DNA of 64,000 bases from Candidatus Lambdaproteobacteria bacterium RIFOXYD2_FULL_56_26 (GCA_001783715.1 MFNF01000001.1:124001-188000); one strand, 5' to 3'. Counted from the first letter of the stretch, positions 46,701 through 53,866 are shown. The notes: a model not told the origin generated them from the letters alone. Made by a program: numbers and translations.

Positions 46701-48301
46701 TCTCTGGGGATGGCGCTTGCGCCGGTTGTGGGGAGAAATCGGTTTTGCGCTCTATTGCCACGATCACCGAAGCGGTGATGCGGCCTTTGTATCACCAAAA
46801 AGCTGAACGGTTGGAGAGCAAGGCCAAGGCGTTGGTCAGCGAAGGAACTGCCAAGATTGCAGAGCTGAAAACCAAGGACGCAGAGGGCTTCAAATGGTGG
46901 TCCACGGCGGTCAGGCATCTGATCTTGGGCCAAGGTGGAGAAAACGAAAAAGACAGTCTGGCCCGGATCGAAAGATTTGGTTCCTCCGAGGCGGACTTGA
47001 TCAAAACCTTGGATTTGGTTTTGCGGCAAGAATCCTTTAACCACAGGGACCTCCGGGCGGTGGACGGACGTTACGCCAACGGAATGAGCGTGATGATGAT
47101 GAGCAGCTCCACCGGTTGTAACTCGGTGTACGGCTCCACTCATCCCAACAACCCGCACCCCTATCCTTGGATGAACAGCCTCTTCCAAGACAGCCCGACT
47201 TTGGCTTGGGCCTTCGGGGAAACCATGATCATGGACCATGCCCGCAGGTCGGTTTTGCCCGAGCGGTTGGTGGACGCACTCTTGAGCGGCAAGGGGATCA
47301 GCCATGACGACTATTGGGACTTTACCCACTTCACCGATGCCTTGATGAGCGACCAGGAAGTCTTGGAGTTGCCCAAGGTTTGGGCGATTGGTGGCGACGG
47401 TGCCATGGGCGACATTGGCTTCCAGAACCTTTCCAAGGTGGTGTTGCAAAACCGGCCCAACGTCAAGTGCTTGATGCTTGATACCCAGGTTTATTCCAAC
47501 ACCGGCGGCCAAAACTCCGATTCTTCGGTGATGCCCGGCGGGTTCGACATGAACCAGTTCGGCAAAGCCACCGAAGGCAAGTTGATCGAACGAAAAGAGG
47601 TGACCTCCATCCTGATGAGCGGTCACGGCAGCCCTTTCATTGCCCAGGTCTCGATGGCCAACTCGTCGAGCCTGTACAAGGCGGTTTTGGACGCAGTGGC
47701 TTACCGTGGAACTGCCTACATCCAGAGCTTCACCACCTGTCAGCCCGAGCATGGTGTACCGGACAACGTGTCCACCCAGCAGGCTCAACTGGTCCGGGAT
47801 TCTCGGGGGATGCCGGAATTGGTCTTTAACCCCGGCCTTGGGGAGACCTACCCGGAAGCTTTGGTGTTAAAAGGCAACCCCAACCCCAAACGGGACTGGT
47901 ACCAAAAGAAGGATCCGGAAGGAAAGCCCTACAATTTCACCGTCGCCCATTGGGCCACGACCGAGGCTCGGTTCCGCAAACACTTCTTTACCGTCAAACC
48001 GGGAGAGGAAGCGGGGCTGGTTCACCTGGACGTGATTTTGGGTCGTGTTGCCCAAGACGACGTGGTCCATCGCCGGTTCTATGAGCCCAGCCACCCTGCC
48101 TTTATTCCGGCCAAAGGGGTTTATATCCTGATGGAGAAAAAGGGCAAAATGGTGCCGATGGGGATCAGTCGCCAGCTGGTTCTGTTTTGCATCGAACGGC
48201 GGAAGAACTGGCGGATGCTGCAAAGCATGGCGGGGGTCGAGAACGAAGACTACCGGGCCCAGCGGGCCAACCGGCCAAAACCGGCGGCAGAAGCGGAATA
48301 A
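43715..48301 (+). CDS. nifJ: Pyruvate:ferredoxin oxidoreductase-like enzyme, unusually long
   Basis: A single 1,528-residue chain with PFOR domain order: pyrimidine-binding domain (IFYPITPSTEMGE), transketolase-C-like domain, gamma domain (FHSIGGWGAITTGKNLSEVI), and a ferredoxin domain with CTQCMACIISCP and CKGCGECVVEC. A CAGCGEKS cluster motif and the thiamine-diphosphate domain with GGDGAMGDIGFQNLS and DTQVYSNTGGQNS complete it. The enzyme would oxidise pyruvate, or another 2-oxoacid, to acyl-CoA, CO2 and reduced ferredoxin. Ordinary PFOR is about 1,170-1,200 residues. The excess lies in a longer linker between the two ferredoxin motifs (about 120 residues), an insert of about 100-130 residues after CAGCGEKS, and a C-terminal extension. 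AGGAA precedes the ATG. A terminator follows. Confidence 0.9.
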   Translation: MSPKPKYPGTRTTTNGNTLVALYTEARIAEAGIFYPITPSTEMGENFQLSFANGELNVFGQAKIALETEGEHAAQSGSIAASVTGKRVVNFTSGQGIPYGCEPYYHAPSKFSTMVLEVAARALTKSALNVHCGHDDVYTVLDTGWTMLFAKDAQQAADQAMILRKVNELTLNPGINIQDGFLTSHLERTFLIPEADLIREYLGRPDDQIECPTEAQKALFGPKRRRVPIGMDLKNPLLMGPVQNQEHYMNGVIARRNHFVEPILGFLEKAYEEFGVLTGRHYGLISQYNCEKAETVFVSLGSSAENIEAAVDYLKETRGETVGAIHLNVIRPFPEKAVINALRGKKNVIILERMDDQTASDNPMARDIRTALSKALTNSKTKAFAELPAITLDEMPRLFSGVYGLGSRDFRPEGVLGAYEFVTGKIARMDGKWAKDGVSFIYVGVDHPYGVISQEMPSLLPENAVAIRFHSIGGWGAITTGKNLSEVIGSISGFVAERDKRLDESGQPEEVFHISANPKYGSEKKGAPTNYFLVAAPKRIRVNCDLRHVDVVLCCDPKAFTHTNPLEGLKPKGAFIIETDETTSEGLWSRIPKKHRQWILDNQIRVYGLSGFKIAQAATDREDLQFRMQGNSFLGAFFKVSPILGQYNIPEDTFLQIVQAQYVKKFGRFGDAVVNSNMTVMTEGFKGVWLTTPGAVDASDRSSMRGELLLPLTGVGRFDHYNNIAQPAKAPYQTAAAYDAEFRAGLGYFQPSTVLASTGVMAAATAATSSKYVSRRRVPVFYPENCTQCMACIISCPDTAMPNTAQNLDTVLDAAVEHYVSDPAARKSLKAEIPKLDKSLRTAMMAQIKENKGQAASVAQLLEVELGSVSVSDQAKKELVGVIKNVPLAYAKARTIFEIPEKKEAGTGGVFSIYISDLCKGCGECVVECGDHQALKMVTEDEVVNGQNATSLRFMDLLPDTPQKYLGKYDAQKPLEARGAILQNHLMIRTNYDALVSGDGACAGCGEKSVLRSIATITEAVMRPLYHQKAERLESKAKALVSEGTAKIAELKTKDAEGFKWWSTAVRHLILGQGGENEKDSLARIERFGSSEADLIKTLDLVLRQESFNHRDLRAVDGRYANGMSVMMMSSSTGCNSVYGSTHPNNPHPYPWMNSLFQDSPTLAWAFGETMIMDHARRSVLPERLVDALLSGKGISHDDYWDFTHFTDALMSDQEVLELPKVWAIGGDGAMGDIGFQNLSKVVLQNRPNVKCLMLDTQVYSNTGGQNSDSSVMPGGFDMNQFGKATEGKLIERKEVTSILMSGHGSPFIAQVSMANSSSLYKAVLDAVAYRGTAYIQSFTTCQPEHGVPDNVSTQQAQLVRDSRGMPELVFNPGLGETYPEALVLKGNPNPKRDWYQKKDPEGKPYNFTVAHWATTEARFRKHFFTVKPGEEAGLVHLDVILGRVAQDDVVHRRFYEPSHPAFIPAKGVYILMEKKGKMVPMGISRQLVLFCIERRKNWRMLQSMAGVENEDYRAQRANRPKPAAEAE

Positions 48302-48306
48302 TCCCA

Positions 48307-48336
48307 AAGGGGGCCTACCAAGGCCCCTTTTTTTTT
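48307..48336 (+). terminator. Rho-independent terminator after the PFOR gene
   Basis: GGGGCCT and AGGCCCC pair across ACCA, then nine T residues follow, within 10 bases of the PFOR stop codon. Confidence 0.93.
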
Positions 48337-48374
48337 GCCCAAAAACAAAGAGAGTTCCAAGGGCCAACGGCTGG

Positions 48375-48530
48375 GGGTAAAGGGGGCAAAGCCCCCTTTG
48401 CAGGATTGTAGAGGGGGAGCAAAACAAACCGGCAGCAGCAGCGGTATGCCCCCCAAAAGGGGCCTACCAAAGGCCCTAGCTCATGGTGATAAGGCCTGCA
48501 CCGCAGGGGCCCAATCAATCCCCCTGTAAG
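48375..48530. repeat. Cluster of G/C-rich palindromes, including a second copy of the terminator stem
   Basis: AAAGGGGGC-AAA-GCCCCCTTT (48379-48399) forms a hairpin, and GGGGCCTACCAAAGGCCC at 48459-48476 repeats the terminator stem-loop of 48309-48327 almost exactly but without a T run. A further GGCCTGC/GCAGGGGCC stem lies near 48493-48512. The patch between two convergent genes looks like decayed or duplicated terminator or REP-like DNA. No gene is seen. Confidence 0.5.
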
Positions 48531-48593
48531 CCCTAAAAACCCAGCCAAAACACCAGGAAAAACAAAATCAACAGAGGTTGGTAAAGGAACGGG

Positions 48594-49238
48594 CTATTTC
48601 TCCATTCCCTCTTGCGCCTTGGCCTTGGCCTTGTCCAGCTCTTCCTGGGCTTTGCTCAAACCGGTCTGGGCTCGGTTCTTGGCTTGGTCCAGATTCTCCT
48701 GGGCGGTGGCCTTGGCTTTCTCAACGGTATCGTTGGCCTTACTCAGCACTTTTTCTCCAGAGTAGAGCAGGTCGTCGTATTGCTTCTTCAGTTTCCCCAA
48801 GGGTTTTTCAAACTGCTTGCCCAAGATGGCCAGGGGCTTCTCCAACAACACTCCGATCAACCGCCCGACAAAAACCGACCATTCCATGACCTGGACGGAG
48901 GCCTTGAGTCCTACATACCCCCAAGCTTCCTTGCGGGAGAACTTCATCACCTTCCACTCATCGTCATTAAAACCGGTGCTGTTGAGGGTCACTTGGCCGG
49001 ACAGGCCGCAGCCGTAGAGGCTGAAGGTGCCTGCTTTGCACTTGTCTTGGAAGGCTTCGCTCAGGTAGGTGGCACAAAGAAAACGGCCGGGCTTGGGGCC
49101 GATGTCAAGGGTGGATTCCACCAAGCAATGGTAGGTACCTTCCCTTTGGCAGGTAACACAAAAACGCTGGTCGTTGGCTTCAACAACGCCGGCCCAACCG
49201 CTGACGGCCAAAAGGAAAAGGAAAAACAGCGCTTTCAC
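48594..49238 (-). CDS. Exported cysteine-rich protein with amphipathic helical tail
   Basis: The product starts from GTG with a signal peptide (MKALFFLFLLAVSGWAGVVEA). The mature N-terminal part (about 22-110) has six cysteines, starting FCVTCQREGTYHC, and could form a small disulfide or metal-binding domain. The last 75 residues are an amphipathic, Ala/Lys/Glu-rich helix with 11-residue-like periodicity (KANDTVEKAKATAQENLDQA), similar in style to apolipoprotein or LEA repeats that lie on membranes. No family is recognised. Confidence 0.6.
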   Translation of the reverse strand: MKALFFLFLLAVSGWAGVVEANDQRFCVTCQREGTYHCLVESTLDIGPKPGRFLCATYLSEAFQDKCKAGTFSLYGCGLSGQVTLNSTGFNDDEWKVMKFSRKEAWGYVGLKASVQVMEWSVFVGRLIGVLLEKPLAILGKQFEKPLGKLKKQYDDLLYSGEKVLSKANDTVEKAKATAQENLDQAKNRAQTGLSKAQEELDKAKAKAQEGMEK

Positions 49239-49452
49239 CGGGTCCTCGTAAGATTTGGCCTATCCTAACCTGCTCTCAAGGGAGCCGTCAATTGCGCCCC
49301 AAAAAGAAGCAAACCGGTTGATTTAACAGGGGGCATTTTGGGTAGAGATGCAATAGCCTTGCCTCTGGCCTCAGGAAAGTTGGTTTGTGTGCCCTATCAG
49401 CCGGGGCGGAAAGTCTGGGGGATTTGGAAGGACCGGGAAAAACAGGAAGGAG
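49239..49452. other. Intergenic region, nothing convincing
   Basis: The stretch upstream of the Cys-rich protein gene should hold its promoter. I found no clear promoter and no protein-like frame here; a 62-codon minus-strand frame at 49288-49476 has no supporting signals. Confidence 0.4.
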
Positions 49453-49490
49453 AAAAACGTAAGAGAGCCGAGCCAAAGCTCGGCCCTCTT
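49453..49490 (-). terminator. Rho-independent terminator after glnK
   Basis: On the minus strand AAGAG-GG-CCGAGC pairs with GCTCGG-CT-CTCTT across TTTG, followed by ACG and five T residues. It lies just after the glnK stop codon. Confidence 0.8.
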
Positions 49491-49518
49491 TTGGGCCTAG
49501 GGGTGCCTTAACCTTGGT

Positions 49519-49860
<342 letters not shown>

Positions 49861-49894
49861 TCACCTTTAAAAAAGGGTTAGTGCAAGGCTCAAA

Positions 49895-49922
49895 GCCCCT
49901 GTTGGCTTACGCTAGCAGGGGC
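49895..49922 (-). terminator. Weak terminator-like hairpin after the porin-like gene
   Basis: GCCCCTG (49895-49901) pairs with CAGGGGC (49916-49922) between the porin-like gene and glnK. Only three T residues follow on the minus strand. It may attenuate read-through into glnK instead of stopping it. Confidence 0.45.
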
Positions 49923-49929
49923 CTATCCC

Positions 49930-50742
49930 TTAGAAAGTGGTGCTTAGGCCCATCCAAAACTCGTTGTGTAACCCGGTTCCGTTGGCGGACTGGGTCATGA
50001 CATGGGTTTTGTTGAAGGAAGCAGTTACCGATTCAGAAACCGACTTGCTCAAAGACAAGGTCAAGATGGCGGTGCTTTCAACAGCGGCACCAGCGTTCAA
50101 CCATTGTTGGTTGTAGGTACCGGTGCCGTAGGTGATGGCGGTGGTCAGACCCAAAACTTCGGTGCTGTAGCCCAGGTCCAACCAGCTTAGGCTCACGGAA
50201 GCATCAGCGGTTTCACCTTTGCCGTAGGTGGAGTCTTCAGAGGGAACCATGTAGTAGGTACCAGAGAAGCTACCAAAAGTTGCGCCAACAAAGATTTCCT
50301 TTTGTACGGCGACATTAGCGGTCGTACCATCGGCGTTGGTTTTGGTCCCAAAGGACTTGAATTCATAAGAGTACAGGGTTAAACCTGCTTTGTACCCAAG
50401 GTCGCCAGCAGCGCCGGTGTAAGACAAATAATAGTCGGTCTCAGTCATCCCAGCGGCATTGGAGTTCCAGTTGCCGATGGCCAAACCGGGTACAGCGGCA
50501 AAGCTGAAGTCAAGAGAGCCCTGGACTGCAGGAGTCCGGGTGCCGGTTTGCTCCACACCCCGCCAGACATAGTTGGAAACCACCCCTAGGGTGCCGGTTA
50601 CGCCCACCGGACCGGCAGCGCCTTCAACTTCATGTTGAGGGTGCCCAGGCATGGGGGTCACGGATTCTTCTGCCATAGTGACACCACTAAAGCCCAAAAC
50701 CAAAATACCGGTGATCATCCCTTTGATTGCTTTGGTAAACAT
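49930..50742 (-). CDS. TorF-family (Gcw_chp) putative outer-membrane porin
   Basis: After a signal peptide (ITGILVLGFSGVTMA) the protein opens with GVVSNYVWRGVEQTGTRTPA and IGNWNSNA, diagnostic of the TorF/TIGR02001 family. Alternating beta-strands follow, ending in a terminal Phe (FWMGLSTTF), as outer-membrane barrels do. Members have no settled substrate but are often encoded beside amtB and PII genes, so passage of ammonium or small nitrogen compounds is plausible. An AAGGAG ribosome binding site precedes the ATG. Confidence 0.85.
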   Translation of the reverse strand: MFTKAIKGMITGILVLGFSGVTMAEESVTPMPGHPQHEVEGAAGPVGVTGTLGVVSNYVWRGVEQTGTRTPAVQGSLDFSFAAVPGLAIGNWNSNAAGMTETDYYLSYTGAAGDLGYKAGLTLYSYEFKSFGTKTNADGTTANVAVQKEIFVGATFGSFSGTYYMVPSEDSTYGKGETADASVSLSWLDLGYSTEVLGLTTAITYGTGTYNQQWLNAGAAVESTAILTLSLSKSVSESVTASFNKTHVMTQSANGTGLHNEFWMGLSTTF

Positions 50743-50789
50743 ATTCTACTCCTTGAGAGATTGAGTTTATGGTTTTTATTCATTCGGGG

Positions 50790-50814
50790 TGCCCTCCCTG
50801 CAGTGGGAAGGGCA
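50790..50814. other. Inverted repeat between amtB and the porin-like gene
   Basis: TGCCCTCCC and GGGAAGGGCA flank a five-base loop in the 144-bp gap downstream of amtB. A second small hairpin (GGGGTA/TACCCC, 50865-50880) follows the amtB stop. Neither has a T run. They may be processing or attenuation structures between the two genes. Confidence 0.4.
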
Positions 50815-50886
50815 TGCTAACCCTTTGAGAGATTTGGCCCCCGATGCGACTGGTAAAATGCCTTGGGGTACGGTTACCCCGCTGTT

Positions 50887-52230
50887 TTAGTTTCTGGCCG
50901 AAACACTGCTGATGTTAAAGTCCGGGTAGGCAGCAGCACCATGTTCGGAATAGTCGAGGCCAACATGTTCCTCTTCTTCGGTAACCCGCAAGCCCATGAC
51001 CATGTCCAGGATTTTGAAGAGTACGATCGAAGAGCCAAAGGCCCACAGGGCGATGGAGAAGACCCCAATCGCTTGTGTGATCAACATGTCGATTCCGCCG
51101 CCATACAGCAAGCCTTTTTGAGTGTCAAAGAGACCGACCAGCAAGGTACCGGTAGAACCGCACACACCGTGGACGGAGATGGCACCGACCGGGTCGTCGA
51201 TCTTTACTTTGTCGAAGAACAAAACCGAAACTACGACCAAGATCCCAACGATCAACCCGATCACGATCGCACCTAAGGGGGAAACGTTGGCGCAACCGGC
51301 AGTGATGCCCACCAGACCAGCCAAGGCACCGTTTAAGGTCATCCCTACATCTGCCCTTTTGTAGAGCATGAAGGTAAAGATGAAGGCAGACAAGGCAGCA
51401 GCGGCACCGGCCAAGGTGGTGGTCACGGCGATGTCGCCGATGTTCACCGTAGCGGCCATGGTCGAACCGGGGTTAAACCCGTACCAGCCGAACCAGAGGA
51501 TAAAGACACCCAAGGTAGCCATGGGGATGTTGTGACCGGGGATGGCCATGGCTTTACCGGCAGCGTTGAACTTGCCCAACCTTGCACCCAAAACCAAGAC
51601 TACGGCCAAAGAGGCCCAACCACCGACCGAATGCACCACCGAAGAACCGGCAAAGTCCACAAACCCAAGCCCGGACAGCCAACCACCCCCCCAAGCCCAA
51701 TGGCCCGAGACTGGATAAATTACCGTGGTGACCAGCACCGAAATGATCAGGTAAGTAGAGAACTTGATCCGTTCAGCAGCTGCGCCAGACAAGATGGTTA
51801 CGGCGGTTGCGGCAAAGACCACTTGGAAGAAGTAGGCGGTTAAAACCGGCACCGAAGTCCAGGCCAATGAGGAGTAGGAATCCGCTTGGGCGGCGGTGGG
51901 CAGGAAGCCCTCCAGGCCGATGAAGGGAGTGCCGTTGCCAAACATGACGGCGAAGCCGATCACATAAAAGCTCAAGGACCCGATCACAAAGTCCATCATG
52001 TTTTTCATCATGATGTTCGAGGCGTTTTTGGCCCGGGTAAAGCCGGACTCAACCATGGCGAAACCGGCCTGCATAAAAAACACCAGTACGGCAGCAAAGA
52101 TGACCCAGACGGTATCGAGAGCATATTGGAGTGCGGGGATCTCCTGGCCGCTGACTTTACCTTCCAACCCAAAGGCAGGAAGGGCGAATAAGCCCAGCGT
52201 AAGAAGGCTGGCGAACGCAATTTTTTTCAT
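50887..52230 (-). CDS. amtB: Ammonium transporter
   Basis: AmtB is the trimeric ammonium channel of the inner membrane. A cleavable signal (FASLLTLGLFALPAFG) precedes eleven helices. Landmarks are DTVWVIFAAVLVFFMQAGFA, the pore His pair in SVVHSVGGWASLAVVLVLGA and ISVHGVCGSTGTLLVGLF, and FILWFGWYGFNPGS. Length is 447. PII control is expected because glnK lies in the same direction downstream. Confidence 0.96.
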   Translation of the reverse strand: MKKIAFASLLTLGLFALPAFGLEGKVSGQEIPALQYALDTVWVIFAAVLVFFMQAGFAMVESGFTRAKNASNIMMKNMMDFVIGSLSFYVIGFAVMFGNGTPFIGLEGFLPTAAQADSYSSLAWTSVPVLTAYFFQVVFAATAVTILSGAAAERIKFSTYLIISVLVTTVIYPVSGHWAWGGGWLSGLGFVDFAGSSVVHSVGGWASLAVVLVLGARLGKFNAAGKAMAIPGHNIPMATLGVFILWFGWYGFNPGSTMAATVNIGDIAVTTTLAGAAAALSAFIFTFMLYKRADVGMTLNGALAGLVGITAGCANVSPLGAIVIGLIVGILVVVSVLFFDKVKIDDPVGAISVHGVCGSTGTLLVGLFDTQKGLLYGGGIDMLITQAIGVFSIALWAFGSSIVLFKILDMVMGLRVTEEEEHVGLDYSEHGAAAYPDFNISSVSARN

Positions 52231-52358
52231 TGGGACAATCCTTCACATCGGGTTAAGCGGAGTAAGTTTCCTTAGCTCCGATGGGTCCTTGGGGGGCGTG
52301 AATCCCCCGTTAGGATTTTGGTTCTAGGTCGCTGTATCAACCCTGACACCCTTCCTAT

Positions 52359-52374
52359 TTCAGAAACCGTGCCA
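52359..52374 (-). promoter_or_regulatory. Possible sigma54 promoter of amtB
   Basis: Reading the minus strand, TGGCACGGTTTCTGAA matches the sigma54 -24 element exactly, but the -12 element is CTGAA where TTGCA is expected, losing the C of the conserved GC. It lies about 120 bases before the amtB start. An AT-rich block directly behind it would suit an IHF or activator region. Nitrogen control of amtB by sigma54 is common, but the weak -12 keeps this tentative. Confidence 0.35.
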
Positions 52375-52445
52375 CAAAAAATAAATGTATAATATCAAAA
52401 ATGTATTATAAAATATGCAAAAAAGTGAATTTAGCAAAAATGACA
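52375..52445. promoter_or_regulatory. AT-rich island between amtB and umuD
   Basis: About 70 bases of more than 80% A+T, with ATGTATAATAT and ATGTATTATA near-repeats, stand out sharply in this GC-rich genome. The island lies in the divergent promoter region and probably carries activator, IHF or UP-element sites. Confidence 0.45.
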
Positions 52446-52533
52446 ATTACTCCGTAACCCCCCCAAAAGTCTGTGAAAAATGACAAGACTGACAAAAACC
52501 CGTGAACCCTGCCAAAAGCAGAAAGAAAAATAC

Positions 52534-52569
52534 TTGACCGGCTTGGAGTGAAAAGAGTACATATGTACT
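52534..52569 (+). promoter_or_regulatory. umuD promoter with palindromic operator (candidate SOS box)
   Basis: TTGACC (52534-52539) is followed at 16-18 bp by a -10 region covered by AGTACATATGTACT (52556-52569), a perfect 14-bp palindrome. Such overlap fits repression. Because the gene is a UmuD homologue, LexA is the natural repressor, which would make AGTACATATGTACT this lineage's SOS box. A near-identical half is found at 1192-1207. Confidence 0.6.
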
Positions 52570-52590
52570 ATATCTTAAACCGGAGGAACA

Positions 52591-52995
52591 ATGAACGCAT
52601 TCCAATTGACCCTGCCCAGCCCCGCTCCCGCTACGATGGGCCAAAGCTGCGGGCTGGAAAAACGGGGGCAGGAACAGGTGGCTTGGCTGGACCTCAATGA
52701 ATTCCTGGTACCCAAACCTACGGCTACCTTTTTTATGAAGGTCGTTGGGGACAGCATGGCCGGGGCGGGGATTTTTCACGATGACCTCCTGGTGGTGGAC
52801 CGGAGCCTGGAAGCCAAAACCGGCAACATCATCGTGGCGACCTTGGATGGAAATTGGATGGTCAAACGGCTGCTGGACGACGGGGAGCGAATCTTTCTCC
52901 AGTCCGAATCGGAGGGGACTCCGTTGTTGGAAGTAGGGGAAGGCCGTGAGTTTCGCCTGTTTGGGGTGGTCCGTTGGGTTTTACACCGGCCTTGA
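52591..52995 (+). CDS. umuD: UmuD-like S24 family self-cleaving protein, without UmuC
   Basis: The 134-residue protein has the UmuD layout: Cys20-Gly21 as the probable self-cleavage bond, catalytic Ser55 in VVGDSMAGAGI, and catalytic Lys92 in GNWMVKRLL. The Ser-Lys spacing of 37 equals that of E. coli UmuD. WLDLNEFLVPKPTATFFMKV is also typical. UmuD' normally partners the UmuC polymerase (Pol V), yet the next gene is a small membrane protein and no umuC lies in the window. Its upstream palindrome suggests SOS control. GGAGG lies before the ATG. Confidence 0.92.
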   Translation: MNAFQLTLPSPAPATMGQSCGLEKRGQEQVAWLDLNEFLVPKPTATFFMKVVGDSMAGAGIFHDDLLVVDRSLEAKTGNIIVATLDGNWMVKRLLDDGERIFLQSESEGTPLLEVGEGREFRLFGVVRWVLHRP

Positions 52996-53195
52996 GGCAG
53001 AGGATTGGAGCAGGAATAAAATTGCAGGTTCCCTTCCTCTCTGGCCCTGGGACTCCTGTAGGTTCGGCGGAACCTGGGGAGTGGAGCCAAGGGGCTGGGG
53101 AGAAGGGGCTTGCATTGGATTAAATAAGAATATATGTATAAAAGAATAAACGCCTTTCCCGGCACTCCTGTTCACCTTGGAAGGAATACAATGCG

Positions 53196-53396
53196 ATGTG
53201 TAGAGAACGGATCCACCGATTGATGATGGCCAGCGTGATTGGCACCGGTGCCACCTTGGTTCACCAGGGGTTTGGCTTTGGAGAGTATGTCCTTTGGTTT
53301 GTGGTGGGGATGCTGGTGGTTTATGCAACCGCCAACTTTTGCCCCTCGGTTTGGATTTTAGGCAAATTGGGGCTCAAAAGCTGTTCTGAAGCTTAA
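53196..53396 (+). CDS. DUF2892 family small membrane protein
   Basis: The 66 residues begin MCRERIHRLMMASVIGTG and contain two hydrophobic helices and the terminal NFCPSVWILGKLGLKSC. That matches DUF2892 (YgaP membrane part), whose members often lie beside rhodanese or oxidative-stress genes. A weak promoter (TTGCAT 53110, TATGTA 53133) lies in an AT-rich patch upstream. Function unknown. Confidence 0.75.
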   Translation: MCRERIHRLMMASVIGTGATLVHQGFGFGEYVLWFVVGMLVVYATANFCPSVWILGKLGLKSCSEA

Positions 53397-53866
53397 AAAC
53401 CCCCTGAAATCGGAGAAAATCCCCTGCAAAGGAACGGTGTTGGCGGTTTCATTGCGGGGGGCTCCGAAGCGAAGGGAAAACTCTCGGTTGCTGCTGTCCC
53501 GCCCCTTCCCTTTTGCCAGTCCCATTGCGTAGGCTCCAAGGCTGGGGAAAAACTACCGGTGTCCCCTGACCGGTGCTTCAGGCTTGGGGGAAACCCCAGA
53601 TTGCCGCCGCACCGGTGCTGCCAAAACCCTACTTCGCCCTTTGGAGCCGCTGGGCCACAGCGGCCAAGAGCAATCCCGGCTGGAACTCCTCCCTCGGCCT
53701 TTGAGGGAGCTGAGCTACAGCAACAAAGAGCAATCCCGGCAGAAAGTCTTTGGGCCGGTTCCTTGGAATCTGGTCCCCGGTTCCAACCCCGTTTCCCGCT
53801 CCGCCCCTTCCCTTTTGCCGGTCCAACCGATAGGCTGGGAACAACCCCCAAACCTCAAGGTTTTTT
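53397..53866. other. Repeat-bearing intergenic region
   Basis: This 470-base gap has no convincing gene. It holds two neighbouring 60-base units (53641-53700 and 53701-53760) that share CAAAGAGCAATCCCGGC-type text, a duplicated segment of about 36 bases (53499-53535 and 53801-53836), and a hairpin CTCCCTC/GAGGGAG (53688-53708). A 152-codon minus-strand frame over it has Ser/Gly/Pro-rich composition and is probably a by-product of the repeats. Confidence 0.5.
53499..53836. repeat. Degenerate duplicated and tandem repeats
   Basis: CCGCCCCTTCCCTTTTGCC starts at 53499 and again at 53801, each followed by a related CC...TAGGCT tail. Inside, the 60-bp units at 53641 and 53701 are in register with AGAGCAATCCCGGC ending at positions 53680 and 53740. 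The arrangement looks like remains of a tandem array. Confidence 0.65.

Noticed and set aside
49288-49476. 62-codon minus-strand frame between the Cys-rich protein gene and glnK
   Set aside because: It runs through the glnK terminator and has no ribosome binding site or recognisable content.
50779-50794. GGGCACCCCGAATGAA on the minus strand before the porin-like gene as a second sigma54 promoter
   Set aside because: It resembles the amtB candidate but has four mismatches to the consensus, lacks the GC at -12, and overlaps a strong inverted repeat that explains its base pattern better.
53393-53851. 152-codon minus-strand gene in the repeat patch
   Set aside because: Its composition follows the DNA repeats, there is no ribosome binding site, and no family is recognised.
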